Numbered from the stretch's first letter, positions 7,684 through 15,319 are shown. The stretch is DNA of 36,617 nt from a bacterium (GCA_027296045.1 JAPUJS010000024.1:1-36617); one strand, 5' to 3'. Made by a program: numbers and translations. The notes: a model not told the origin generated them from the letters alone.

Positions 7684-7998
7684 ATGACTGCGAAAGCATG
7701 TTATTTGGAAGGGCTGCAAAAGATTGCTGCCCATGAGTTGGATGCAGCAGTAGAGGCGTTTCAAAAGGCGGTGGAAGCCGATGACACCTTTCACATTGGC
7801 TATTTGGGCTGGGCACAGGCTCTGGATCGGCAGGGAAAGGTGGATGAGGCGATTGTGCAGGTGAAAAAAGCAATTGAGATCATGCCCGACGATGCACTCG
7901 CCCATACCAGCCTCTCGCGGTTGTATCAGCAAAAGGATATGATTCCAGAGGCAGAAGCAGAAATGGCCATCTCCCAGCGGCTTTCTGCGAAGGGGTAA
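7684..7998 (+). CDS. small TPR-repeat protein
   Basis: The ATG at 7684 (MTAKACYLEG) is preferred because upstream codons in the same frame overlap the previous gene and look non-coding; AGGTG lies just before it. The 104-residue product is made of about three TPR-like helix pairs: YLEGLQKIAAHELDAAVEAF, then WAQALDRQGKVDEAIVQVKKA, then SLSRLYQQKDMIPEAEAEM. No signal peptide is seen, so it is probably a cytoplasmic scaffold or interaction protein. It faces the flippase gene tail to tail; a short AAAGC/GCTTT stem with a T run near 8028-8047 may terminate it. Confidence 0.75.
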   Translation: MTAKACYLEGLQKIAAHELDAAVEAFQKAVEADDTFHIGYLGWAQALDRQGKVDEAIVQVKKAIEIMPDDALAHTSLSRLYQQKDMIPEAEAEMAISQRLSAKG

Positions 7999-8047
7999 GG
8001 GGAGCCAAGGGAGAAGATATTGTTGCTAAAGCTTGTCCGCGCTTTTT

Positions 8048-9067
8048 TTATGTATCCGAAAGGTTTTTGGGGGATTTTCGCGCCCAGAAAAGCCGGATCA
8101 AACCGGGGCCGCCCAGAATCAAAAAAGAAAGCATCGTGAGGCCGTGCATGACAGTGGCAAATGCAGCGGCCTCTGTTTTTTGAACCCCAAAGAACTGTGT
8201 AAGCGCTTGGGTGCAAAAGAAATGATAGGTCCCTGTTCCCCCTGGGGTCGGAATGATCACGCCTATGGTGCCGATGATCAGCACAACAAGGGCATCCAGG
8301 ACGCCCAGACGGTGGATTTCCTGAAATTGAAAGGCAAACAAGGATGCATAAACGGACATCAGATAGCAGAGATTGAGAAGAACCGTTGAGAAGAAGATGC
8401 CCAGATAGGCTGAGACAGATTGTACGGATCTGATGCCGAGAAGAAAATTTTGAAGCAAGTTTACAAAACGGGTGGCCAGGGGACGGGAAAATCGGCCCAA
8501 AAGGCGTTCAATCGGAGGGAGGGCTCGGGTGCCGTAGATGGACAGAATAATCAACAGAATGAGCAAAGCAACCAGGCCGATCAAGGTTAACAAGCTGATA
8601 TATTCCAGGCCTGGAAATACCCGGGCGATTTTGTCGCGGGAAATCAGCAAGACGACGCCGAAAAGCAGGAAGAAGGCCACCAGGTCCAGGGCGCGTTCGA
8701 TGACAACCGTTGCCAGCAGGGCACTGAGGGAAAGGTCGTGGGCCTGTTTGATGGGGACCAGTCGGGCCACTTCTCCCGCTCTGGGGAAGATGCTATTGCC
8801 GGCATAGCCAATGATCACGGCTTTGACGGCTTGCCAGAGTGTGATCTTCTTCGAGATCGGGGCCAATAAGATGAGCCAGCGCCAGGCCCGGGGGAGATTG
8901 GACAGGTGTATAATGAGGATGCCGACCAAAAGCCAGGCCGGGTTGGCCTGCCAAATGGCCTGCCGGAGCGGGTGCCATTCCACATTTTGAAATGCTAAAT
9001 AGAAAAAAAACAGCGCCAGGCCCAGACTGAGGGCAAGCTTGAGGAAAGTTTTCAACTTAGGGGACAA
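8048..9067 (-). CDS. lysylphosphatidylglycerol synthetase-type flippase-domain membrane protein (UPF0104/YbhN family)
   Basis: This 339-residue protein has about eight hydrophobic segments and the signature blocks of the LPG_synthase_TM (UPF0104) family: PRAGEVARLV (about 96-105), VIERALDL near 122 and PTPGGTGTYH in the C-terminal third. Family members are polytopic inner-membrane proteins; the N-terminal half of MprF belongs to this fold and flips lipids, while stand-alone members are mostly uncharacterised. There is no C-terminal aminoacyltransferase domain here, so lysyl-PG synthesis is unlikely. The start appears to be TTG at 9067, with AGGA about 9 bases upstream; a second TTG lies four codons further. 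It follows era by 79 bases in the same direction and is probably the last gene of that operon. Confidence 0.85.
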   Translation of the reverse strand: MSPKLKTFLKLALSLGLALFFFYLAFQNVEWHPLRQAIWQANPAWLLVGILIIHLSNLPRAWRWLILLAPISKKITLWQAVKAVIIGYAGNSIFPRAGEVARLVPIKQAHDLSLSALLATVVIERALDLVAFFLLFGVVLLISRDKIARVFPGLEYISLLTLIGLVALLILLIILSIYGTRALPPIERLLGRFSRPLATRFVNLLQNFLLGIRSVQSVSAYLGIFFSTVLLNLCYLMSVYASLFAFQFQEIHRLGVLDALVVLIIGTIGVIIPTPGGTGTYHFFCTQALTQFFGVQKTEAAAFATVMHGLTMLSFLILGGPGLIRLFWARKSPKNLSDT

Positions 9068-9146
9068 AGAAGCGTCCTGTCTGAAGGGAAGTTTTGGGTT
9101 CTCCGTTCTGCGTTTTACACAACCCGGACCCGAAACTTTTTTGCAA

Positions 9147-10070
9147 TTAGTAGGGCTTGGAAGCCAAATAGCCTAGGTTTTGTAAGAGTGCGTCTTTTTT
9201 GCGCCAATTTTCATAGACTTTTACATGTAGATCCAAATAAACGGGGCTTTCCAGAAATTCTTCGATGTTTTTCCGGGCGTTTTTGCCAATGTTTTTTAGC
9301 ATTTTTCCGCCTTTGCCAATCACAATGCCCTTCTGAGAGTTCTTTTCGACAATGATGTTGGCAAAGATGTAGGTTTTGGGGCGGTTTTCCCGGAATTCTT
9401 CCACTTTTACGGCAATAGCATAGGGCACTTCCTGACGGAGCTGGGTAAAGATTGCTTCTCGAATCAGTTCGGCGACAAAGAAGCGCTCTGGTTGATCGGC
9501 CAGCATGTCTTCGGGGTAGAACTGAGGACCCAGCGGGAGAGCCTGTTCCAGGGTGGTAAGCAGCTCCGGGATCTGCGTGCCTTCAATAGCAGAGACGGCA
9601 AGGATTGTCTGGGGGTTTAAAGACTGTTCTACCACGGTTTTGTAATGTTTTACCTCATCGGGCGTGACCAGGTCGGTCTTGTTGAGGGCAAGGATCAGGG
9701 GAATGCCGGATTTTTGAAAAGCTTTTTGGGTGTCCTCATCAAAGGTGCGTTTGAAATCGGAGGCATCGACAATGCCCAGGAGGACATCGGCGCTTTTGAG
9801 GCCGGCCTGAATTTGATGGTGCATGAGTTCGTGCAACCGGTAGCGGGGGTCAAGCAGGCCGGGTGTGTCCAGAAAGAGCATCTGAGACCTGGACGTGGTC
9901 AGGATACCCAGGATATTGTTGCGGGTGGTTTGGGGCTTGGGAGAAATAATGGCCAGCCGTTCTCCAACCAGGACATTGAAGAGGGTCGATTTTCCAGCAT
10001 TGGGTTTTCCCACAATAACAATGTGTCCGGAGCGGTGGTCGGCAGGTTGAGACAAGAGGTCGTCGGCCAT
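9147..10070 (-). CDS. era: GTPase Era (16S rRNA/30S maturation)
   Basis: Of two close ATG codons, the one at 10070 has AAAGG 8-9 bases upstream, giving 307 residues. GTPase motifs are G1 GKPNAGKS (21-28), the TTR of switch I (QTTRNNI, about 47-53), G3 DTPG (68-71), G4 NKTD (130-133) and SAIEG for G5. The C-terminal KH domain shows GKGGKMLKNIG (252-262). Era binds the 3' end of 16S rRNA and couples 30S assembly to growth. Era genes usually sit with rnc, recO or ybeY; here the gene follows a PorV-like outer-membrane gene by 14 bases, within an envelope operon. Confidence 0.95.
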   Translation of the reverse strand: MADDLLSQPADHRSGHIVIVGKPNAGKSTLFNVLVGERLAIISPKPQTTRNNILGILTTSRSQMLFLDTPGLLDPRYRLHELMHHQIQAGLKSADVLLGIVDASDFKRTFDEDTQKAFQKSGIPLILALNKTDLVTPDEVKHYKTVVEQSLNPQTILAVSAIEGTQIPELLTTLEQALPLGPQFYPEDMLADQPERFFVAELIREAIFTQLRQEVPYAIAVKVEEFRENRPKTYIFANIIVEKNSQKGIVIGKGGKMLKNIGKNARKNIEEFLESPVYLDLHVKVYENWRKKDALLQNLGYLASKPY

Positions 10071-10084
10071 GGCGGGCATCCTTT

Positions 10085-11029
10085 TTAGAAATAGAGCGAA
10101 GCGGAGATGCGGTAGGTGTTGTCCAGGTGTCCGTTTTCCAGAAACGCCAGGTCCAGGGCGAAGCGGTTATACAGACGCAGCCCTGTCCCGGCGGTGAGGT
10201 GGTCCCCTTCGGCACCCAGTCGGAAGGCCAGTCGATTCTGATACAGATATTCTACCCCCCCGTGCAGGCCCTCGGCATCTTCGAGGCCCGATTTTTCTTC
10301 GCCAAGGTGGGTGCTGAAGCTGAAGGTGAGCTTGCTTTTGAACGACGGCAGGGGTTTTGTCGCACTCACGCCCAAAAGGACGCTGGGCGGAATGCGGTCG
10401 GTTGCGCCCGAATCGAAGGTGATTTTCGTGCGGGTCAGGTTTCGCACAACCATCCCAAGGGTCCAGGCCGGACGGGGTTGGTAATGGACACCCAGGTCGA
10501 GTCCAAACCCCGACCCCGATCCGGCGCTGAGGTTGCGCCAGATCAACTTGAGACTGGCTCCAAGCGACAGGCCCTGTTTGAGGCGGCGGCCATACGATAG
10601 ATACAGGTTGTAGTCTGTGGTTCCTACAACCTGCGAAATGACCGGACGGTTGTCCGGGCCCAGCGGGCGGGTCGGATCTTCGAGTTCGGTGAGTCGGATA
10701 TGGTCTACACCCAGGCGGAGGAGGCCAAGCCCGAAGCCGCCCCAGCGGGAGGAGCTTGCCAGAGTAAAGACATCGTGGTTGATGGTGCCGCCGAACTGTT
10801 CGGCGTGTTGAATCTGGATTTCACGGCCTGTAATATGGACCAGCCCGGCGGGGTTCCAGAAAACGGCGGTGGCATCGTCGCTGATGGCCACAAATGCACT
10901 GCCCAGACCCAAAGAGCGTGCACCGGCACCCAGGAGAAATGGGTCGCCGCCGTATCGAGTGTTCTGGGCTTGTGCGGGAAGGCAGAATAGAGAAAGCCCC
11001 CAGAAGAGGGTCAGGTAAACGAGTTTCAC
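10085..11029 (-). CDS. PorV/PorQ-like (UPF0164-type) outer-membrane beta-barrel protein
   Basis: The 314-residue product has a signal peptide (about 1-21, ending PAQAQN), then the typical opening of the PorV/PorQ/UPF0164 family: GAGARSLGLGSAFVAISDDATAVFWNPAG-type sequence at about 34-62, in which GAR, GSA and A(T)A-WNPAG are hallmarks. Alternating aromatic strands follow, ending in a C-terminal Phe (ISASLYF), so it should be inserted in the outer membrane by the BAM complex. Family members include type IX secretion components and FadL-like transporters; no other T9SS gene is visible, so its cargo is unknown. It overlaps the upstream gene by 4 bases and is followed by era after 14 bases. Confidence 0.8.
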   Translation of the reverse strand: MKLVYLTLFWGLSLFCLPAQAQNTRYGGDPFLLGAGARSLGLGSAFVAISDDATAVFWNPAGLVHITGREIQIQHAEQFGGTINHDVFTLASSSRWGGFGLGLLRLGVDHIRLTELEDPTRPLGPDNRPVISQVVGTTDYNLYLSYGRRLKQGLSLGASLKLIWRNLSAGSGSGFGLDLGVHYQPRPAWTLGMVVRNLTRTKITFDSGATDRIPPSVLLGVSATKPLPSFKSKLTFSFSTHLGEEKSGLEDAEGLHGGVEYLYQNRLAFRLGAEGDHLTAGTGLRLYNRFALDLAFLENGHLDNTYRISASLYF

Positions 11030-11595
11030 CGAGATGCCCCGCTATCGGTGGGTAGGTTGGGAATCAAGATGGCCCGATCTCCGGGTCGTAGGGCCGACCC
11101 AAGCGCTTTGATATCCGGCCCGAAAAGCTGGAGGTGGGGGATGGAGGGGAAGGGCTGAGAAGCCGTCAGGATCAGCGGGGGCGAAAAGTAAAGGCTGGAC
11201 ATGTGTCGGGGACCCTCAATGAGTCGTCCCTGGAAATCCAGCGGCAGGTGTCGCCCCCGGAGGCGAAGCCCCTGATTGCCAGGTTCGGGTGTTTGAGGAT
11301 CTATTCGGTAGCGCAGGGTATATGCTTGTGTTGGGGTTTGAACCGACCCGCCCTGAATGGTGCAGGTATGCAGGAGATGGGCACCCGATTTGAGTTCGAT
11401 TTTGCCGGCCGGGATGTCAACAACCAGGTAGTAGGCCTCGGGATAGGTTGAAACCCAGGCGAGTTCCAGTTCCAGAGCGGTTTTTTGAAACCGGAGGGTT
11501 TGTTGATAGGCCAGCGTATCGGAAGGCGGTATCGATTGGGCAAGAGCGCTTTCTGACAGCAGGAGTGTAAACAGCAAAATGGCGTGTGGTTTCAA
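11026..11595 (-). CDS. secreted YkuD-like protein lacking the catalytic motif
   Basis: This 189-residue protein has a signal peptide (about 1-19, ending SALAQ). Residues about 55-85 (YYLVVDIPAGKIELKSGAHLL then TCTIQGG) line up by eye with the first strands of the YkuD domain in the gene just upstream (SYIVINTVHNRFQVRQKDR then GSG). The HxxxxxxxxHGCxR catalytic segment of L,D-transpeptidases is absent; the only Cys after the signal is in HTCTIQGG. It may be a degenerate or regulatory relative of the transpeptidase, or a cell-wall-binding protein. The C-terminal part ends in GDRAILIPNLP, which could be a further small beta domain. It overlaps both neighbours by 4 bases, so the three genes are almost certainly translationally coupled. 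Confidence 0.65.
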   Translation of the reverse strand: MKPHAILLFTLLLSESALAQSIPPSDTLAYQQTLRFQKTALELELAWVSTYPEAYYLVVDIPAGKIELKSGAHLLHTCTIQGGSVQTPTQAYTLRYRIDPQTPEPGNQGLRLRGRHLPLDFQGRLIEGPRHMSSLYFSPPLILTASQPFPSIPHLQLFGPDIKALGSALRPGDRAILIPNLPTDSGASR

Positions 11596-12188
11596 TAAAT
11601 GTATACCCGATTGTCGAGCCCTGTGAGGGTATAGGCCGATTTGAGGTCTTCATCGTTGAGTCGAATACACCCGTGTGTAATATGTCTGCCCAACAGGTGG
11701 GGGTAGAGTGTGCCATGGATTTCGTATCCATCGCCCAGTTTGAGGGCGTATTTCCCGAGGGTGGTGGGGTCCAGTCGGTTGAATGCCCAGGGCAGGACGG
11801 GCGGATTTTCTCCTTGTTCTACAAAAGCCCAGGGAGGTTTGGACCAGATGGGATCTTTGACCTTGCGCTGAATGGTACGAACGCCTTTCGGGGTTTCAAA
11901 ATGCCAGGTTGTGTTGGAACGGGGGTCCAGAAGGATCTTGCCGCTGCCGGTCGCACAGACCGATTCTTGAAGAATACGATCTTTTTGACGAACTTGAAAC
12001 CGGTTGTGCACGGTATTGATGACAATATAAGAATTGTCCGATTGAAGCCGGTTGAGGGCGGCCCGTAAAGCTTGAATTTCCTGTTTCAGGCTGGCAATCG
12101 AGTCAGGGGGAGGAGGGGAATCACTAGCAAATGAAGGGATCCAGAAAAGGAGCGTGATCAAAAAACAAAGCCGGAAGGATTGCAGCAT
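11592..12188 (-). CDS. L,D-transpeptidase (YkuD domain), exported
   Basis: The 198-residue product has a signal peptide (about 1-22), a short coiled-coil stretch (SIASLKQEIQALRAALNRL, about 30-48) and a YkuD domain from about 53 to the end. The catalytic segment is intact: His158-Gly in YEIHGT and HGC-R with Cys174 and Arg176 (THGCIRLNDEDL). Such enzymes form 3-3 crosslinks in peptidoglycan or attach lipoproteins to it in the periplasm. Its stop overlaps the next gene's start (ATGA). The ATG is only about 18 bases beyond a strong hairpin that terminates the preceding lipoprotein gene, so expression may come from read-through or an internal promoter. Confidence 0.9.
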   Translation of the reverse strand: MLQSFRLCFLITLLFWIPSFASDSPPPPDSIASLKQEIQALRAALNRLQSDNSYIVINTVHNRFQVRQKDRILQESVCATGSGKILLDPRSNTTWHFETPKGVRTIQRKVKDPIWSKPPWAFVEQGENPPVLPWAFNRLDPTTLGKYALKLGDGYEIHGTLYPHLLGRHITHGCIRLNDEDLKSAYTLTGLDNRVYIY

Positions 12189-12206
12189 ACGATGGCCCTA
12201 AAAATG

Positions 12207-12239
12207 GGAAAACCGAGAAGACCGGCTTCTCGGTTTTCC
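12207..12239 (-). terminator. strong rho-independent terminator downstream of the lipoprotein gene
   Basis: Arms 12207-12220 and 12226-12239 are perfectly complementary over 14 bases with loop ACCGG; read on the minus strand the stem is followed by CATTTTTAGG. It lies 30 bases after the lipoprotein stop and 18 bases before the L,D-transpeptidase ATG. Confidence 0.85.
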
Positions 12240-12268
12240 AACAGGGGGACGAAACAGACAAGACCTGA

Positions 12269-12874
12269 TTAGAGTTTTTCAAACCAGGGTTTGTTGTTCT
12301 TTTTCCATTCTTCGATTTTTTGCATGGCCATCTGAACGGCATTTTGCACCTGGGAGAGTTTGCCATCTGCCGAACGAGCCTGGGTGAGCGCATCTTTGAA
12401 CTTGCTGGTGCTGAGGCTGTTTCGGGCATCACCGAGGGAGGCCTCGGCCTGACCCAGATCAGAATTGAGTTGATCGAGGTCTCCGTCGGCACCCTTTCCG
12501 CGCGGGGCAACGCCCAGCGAAGACCGGGCATCGGTGAGGCCAGATGCAACCCGGTTGATGATGGCCTGAGCTTCGTCTCTTGTTTGTTGTTTGTTGGTAT
12601 TGGCCTCAGAAGTAGACCGATCGGCCAGTTGTTTGGCACTCTCGGCCGAGGTTTTTGCCCCTTCATAGTCCTGCTGTTCCACCTTGCTGCGGGCGTCACT
12701 CAAGGCGCTGGTGGCCTGCCGGTAGGTGTCGGGGGCATAGACGTCGGCTTCGGCGGCTTTGGCGGCATCAATCGCAGCCTGGGCCGCGTCCATTTCCTGG
12801 GTGGGTGGTTTGGCACAACTGATCACTGTCAAAGTTAAGGCCAGGATTAAACCGAGATTCAGAACAGATCGCAT
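12269..12874 (-). CDS. helical lipoprotein (DUF4398-like)
   Basis: The 201-residue product begins with a lipoprotein signal (lipobox VISC, Cys20) and continues as a long, Ala/Gln/Asp-rich helix with repeated units of the type ATSALSDARSKVEQQDYEGAKTSAESAKQLA (about 54-84, split over motif repeats). This resembles DUF4398-type periplasmic lipoproteins that precede OmpA-like domains in other proteins; here there is no C-terminal OmpA domain. It probably sits on the inner face of the outer membrane. A good ribosome site (AAGGAG) and a consensus-like promoter (12959-12987) precede it and a strong terminator follows, so it is likely a single-gene unit. The function is not known. Confidence 0.8.
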   Translation of the reverse strand: MRSVLNLGLILALTLTVISCAKPPTQEMDAAQAAIDAAKAAEADVYAPDTYRQATSALSDARSKVEQQDYEGAKTSAESAKQLADRSTSEANTNKQQTRDEAQAIINRVASGLTDARSSLGVAPRGKGADGDLDQLNSDLGQAEASLGDARNSLSTSKFKDALTQARSADGKLSQVQNAVQMAMQKIEEWKKNNKPWFEKL

Positions 12875-13180
12875 CCTCCGCTCCTTATGTTGAGAAAACG
12901 CTAAAATGTTGAATGGGCTTTGCTTGTTGTTTTTTCTTTATTTACAGACGGTCCAGACAAGATACAACTTAAATATGTTGTTGTCAATACAAAATTTATT
13001 GATTCAGGGGCCCGATTTGGATAGAAAATATCAGAAAAAAATAGAAATAAATAATTATTAAAATTGAATTTATGAAAAGAAAAACCAGAATTGATGGATC
13101 CGGTCCTGACGGCCTACAGGACCCATCTGGCCCCTGGAAGGCTTTGGTCTGCTTTCTGCTTTTTTTTGACCTTATGTCGC
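12875..13180. other. AT-rich intergenic region
   Basis: The part from 12900 to 13080 is strongly AT-rich and contains the lipoprotein promoter. From 13080 to 13180 the sequence is GC-richer with no recognisable gene. A 62-codon minus-strand frame (12996-13184) is low-complexity and has no ribosome site; I do not call it. Confidence 0.6.
12959..12987 (-). promoter_or_regulatory. sigma-70-like promoter for the lipoprotein gene
   Basis: On the minus strand TTGACA (12982-12987, perfect -35) and TATCTT (12959-12964) are 17 bases apart, giving a leader of about 75 bases to the ATG at 12874. Confidence 0.65.
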
Positions 13181-13870
13181 TCACTGCGTGGCGAGAATCG
13201 CCCCCTCTTTTATTGTCAGGAATTGAGCGGCTTCGTCGAAGGCTGCAAGGCGTCCTCCGTATCGGATGTGCACGCCTGTTTTAAGGCCCTTGATTTGTTC
13301 CCGGTGGAGATCGTTAAACAGGACGTAGACATCGGCGGCCTGGGTGGCGCTCTGGTGGCGGACGGTAATGAAGAGTTCCTCGCCGTTTGGATTGGTGTAT
13401 GTGACGGTCCCATTCCAGACCACAGGGGTTCCTCTAAATTTTTTGAACAGGGTTTTTTTTTCAGCCGGGGTGAGGGCGCTGGCCGGTCCAAAAAGCGCAT
13501 TGACCTCTAAAAAAGATACGTCGGACCGGGACATCAGGGTCCGGTGTGTTTTGTTCCAGGTATAGGTATAGACCAAAATGGCACCGATGATGACCAGGAA
13601 AAGGATCCCTTTGGATTTGCGCAGAGAATCCTGGCGGGTGGGCTGGCCGCTGGCGATTCTTTGCAGACGTCGGATTTCTGCCCATTTCTCTATGTCGGCA
13701 GCGGTGGGTTCTACCATGATAGGGACAGGACTCGTGGACGGCTCCGTTACGCCTTCTACCCCTTCGCCTTCCACAACCCCTTCCACCGGGGTTTCCACAA
13801 ATTCGCCACAAAAGCGACACTTAATGGCTTGATCCTGAATTTCTTCTGCACAGTAGGGGCATCTTTTCAT
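13181..13870 (-). CDS. zinc-ribbon membrane protein with C-terminal OB-like domain
   Basis: The frame is open from an ATG at 13951, but similarity to the ribbon of the 7406 gene begins at the ATG at 13870 (MKRCPYCAEE), giving 229 residues; neither start has a strong ribosome site. Residues 4-22 are a CxxC...CxxC zinc ribbon (CPYC, CRFC), 28-60 an acidic/Val-rich linker, about 89-108 one membrane helix (ILFLVIIGAILVYTYTW). The extracytoplasmic part about 140-229 includes KFRGTPVVWNGTVTYTN, then VYVLFNDLHREQI, then GVHIRYGGRL, reminiscent of a tRNA_anti-like OB fold. It is probably an inner-membrane protein with unknown role. Confidence 0.75.
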   Translation of the reverse strand: MKRCPYCAEEIQDQAIKCRFCGEFVETPVEGVVEGEGVEGVTEPSTSPVPIMVEPTAADIEKWAEIRRLQRIASGQPTRQDSLRKSKGILFLVIIGAILVYTYTWNKTHRTLMSRSDVSFLEVNALFGPASALTPAEKKTLFKKFRGTPVVWNGTVTYTNPNGEELFITVRHQSATQAADVYVLFNDLHREQIKGLKTGVHIRYGGRLAAFDEAAQFLTIKEGAILATQ

Positions 13871-14171
13871 CGGGCTACCCATGAGGTGTGGAGTTGCAGC
13901 ATCGGTTGGGTGTTTGTGTAAATATAGGGGTATTTTTCTCAGGGGCACCATTCGATTTTAATGGTTGCGGGCGGCAAGTCGACAGGATATATTGCGGAGT
14001 GCCTGGCCGGAAAGCAAAAAGCCCTTCTCCGCATTCGGACACCTTAATACACTAAGGTTCCTACTCTGGGAGAAGGGCATTGCCCTCGGCTCACCCCGGG
14101 CCAAGGGAATGGGTCATTCTGAAGGATTTTTTTGCGGCAGTGTGGAGAACCCCAGCGAAAGGGGAGCGGGT
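13871..14171. other. intergenic region with a long nested hairpin
   Basis: This stretch separates the zinc-ribbon membrane protein from the small membrane protein. Its main feature is the hairpin at 14021-14078 described separately. The plus-strand frame from 13965 is open but its first 69 codons (rich in Arg, Ser, Gly) do not look like protein, so I treat them as leader. Confidence 0.5.
14021..14078. repeat. nested inverted repeat, possible structured leader
   Basis: GCCCTTCTCC (14021-14030) pairs perfectly with 14069-14078 across a 38-base interval, inside which CCTTA (14042-14046) pairs with TAAGG (14053-14057) around a 6-base loop. It lies about 95 bases before the likely start of the membrane peptide at 14172. 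No known riboswitch class is recognised. Confidence 0.5.
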
Positions 14172-14402
14172 TTGAAAGAGGGAAACCTATTTGGAGTGGC
14201 CATCTTGGCCTTGTTGGGCACCTTACTGGTTCGGCGGTTTCAGGTGCCTGGTCGACTGGTACCACTGGTGCCTGTTGTGCTGGCGATGATCATTGTCTGG
14301 GCGTTTGGAGGGACGTTTTCGGAACAGAATCTCTTGAGCCTTGGCTTGGTCAGTGGGCTTCTGGCATCTGGCTTATTACACATTGTGCTGGGAGGGAAGT
14401 AG
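14172..14402 (+). CDS. small membrane protein, TTG start
   Basis: AGGGGAG lies about five bases before a TTG at 14172, giving a 76-residue product beginning (M)KEGNLFGVAILALL. It has about three hydrophobic segments: 6-20 (FGVAILALLGTLLV), 30-47 (LVPLVPVVLAMIIVWAF) and 56-72 (LLSLGLVSGLLASGLLHIVL). The size and layout recall holin-like or small inner-membrane proteins, but there is no sequence motif to name a family. A text-book terminator with eight T residues 26 bases after the stop supports that the gene is real. The longer frame from 13965 probably over-extends the N terminus. Confidence 0.6.
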   Translation: MKEGNLFGVAILALLGTLLVRRFQVPGRLVPLVPVVLAMIIVWAFGGTFSEQNLLSLGLVSGLLASGLLHIVLGGK

Positions 14403-14427
14403 GGGAGTTTCTGAAACGGTCTTTGTG

Positions 14428-14458
14428 GAGGGGCGGTGACTTGCCCCTCATTTTTTTT
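14428..14458 (+). terminator. rho-independent terminator of the small membrane-protein gene
   Basis: GAGGGGC (14428-14434) pairs with GCCCCTC (14443-14449) around an 8-base loop, followed by A and eight T residues (14451-14458). Confidence 0.9.
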
Positions 14459-14464
14459 AATTGT

Positions 14465-15319
14465 TTATCGTTTGATGATCAGGTCGTCCCGCCGCAGCAG
14501 TTTCTTGATTGACTGCTTGGGATTGCCGAGGTATTTGACTTCGTCAGCAGTGAGCATTTTGTTAAAAATTGCGATCTCATCCAGTTTGCCGACATATCCG
14601 GTGTGGTTAAATCGCATGACCTGATCGGCCATATTCCAGGTGACTTCCTGATGAATGGGGCCTTTGCGGCCTTTTTCCACCCCGTCGATGTAGAGTGCCC
14701 ATTCTGCGTTGGCCTGACCGCTGTTGAAATTGGACCAGGTGATGACGATGTGATGCCATTCGTTTGCCCGCCAGTTGAGCGGAGACACGGAGATGACACG
14801 TTCGCTGACCATCTGATCGGAAACATCCTGGGTCTTGTTGGGATAACACCCGAAGCGGAGGGCGCGTTCCGGGGCTTTTGAAAAATCGACAAACATGACC
14901 GCATCGTCCCAGGGGAAGGAGTTGTCTTCTTTTTTGCCAATGTGGAAGGGCTCCGGCCAGTCGGCTTCCAGGTCCTGGGTTGGATCGACGCTTAAAAAGA
15001 AGGAAACCGCCCCGGCAAAAGCCTGGTTGCTGTAGGGGAAATTTTCCTTTGCGCGGTAGGTAAGCGCACCCGCACCTTTTTCAAAGTAGATGTAGCCATC
15101 TATTTTTCCGTCCGTCAGGCTGGACTTCACGCCATCGATGACGGCATCGGACGGTCCGGCTGCCAGGGCTGCATCCACGCCTTCGCCGTTGGCAAAGAAA
15201 GTGGCAGAGGCTTTGAGGCTTTCTTCGATCACTTGTTCGGGACTTGCACAGGCAAATACCGTCGAAAGCAACAAAAGGCCCCAGATGGGCTTGACGTGAG
15301 GGGAGAAACAACGGGCCAT
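14465..15319 (-). CDS. LamG/concanavalin-like domain lipoprotein
   Basis: The ATG at 15319 has AAAGGAG nine bases upstream and is preferred to one 30 bases earlier; the product has 284 residues. Its signal ends in a lipobox (STVFAC). Residues about 45-265 resemble a LamG-like jelly-roll domain: YIYFEKGAGALTYRAKENF early on, EWHHIVITWS then WALYIDGVEKGRKGP in the middle, and YVGKLDEIAIFNKMLTADEV near the end, which is the classic C-terminal signature of these domains. It should be anchored to a membrane on the periplasmic or outer side, possibly binding glycans or structuring the envelope. No enzymatic residues are seen. Confidence 0.85.
   Translation of the reverse strand: MARCFSPHVKPIWGLLLLSTVFACASPEQVIEESLKASATFFANGEGVDAALAAGPSDAVIDGVKSSLTDGKIDGYIYFEKGAGALTYRAKENFPYSNQAFAGAVSFFLSVDPTQDLEADWPEPFHIGKKEDNSFPWDDAVMFVDFSKAPERALRFGCYPNKTQDVSDQMVSERVISVSPLNWRANEWHHIVITWSNFNSGQANAEWALYIDGVEKGRKGPIHQEVTWNMADQVMRFNHTGYVGKLDEIAIFNKMLTADEVKYLGNPKQSIKKLLRRDDLIIKR

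Noticed and set aside
12996..13184. 62-codon minus-strand frame with a hydrophobic tail
   Set aside because: It lies in an AT-rich spacer and the hydrophobic run is explained by low-complexity TTT/ATA codons; there is no ribosome site.
14021..14078. Known riboswitch
   Set aside because: No conserved core of a known class could be recognised; kept only as an unexplained structure.
13965..14171. N-terminal extension of the small membrane protein
   Set aside because: The first 69 codons include the hairpin region and look non-coding; the Shine-Dalgarno before TTG at 14172 gives a better start.
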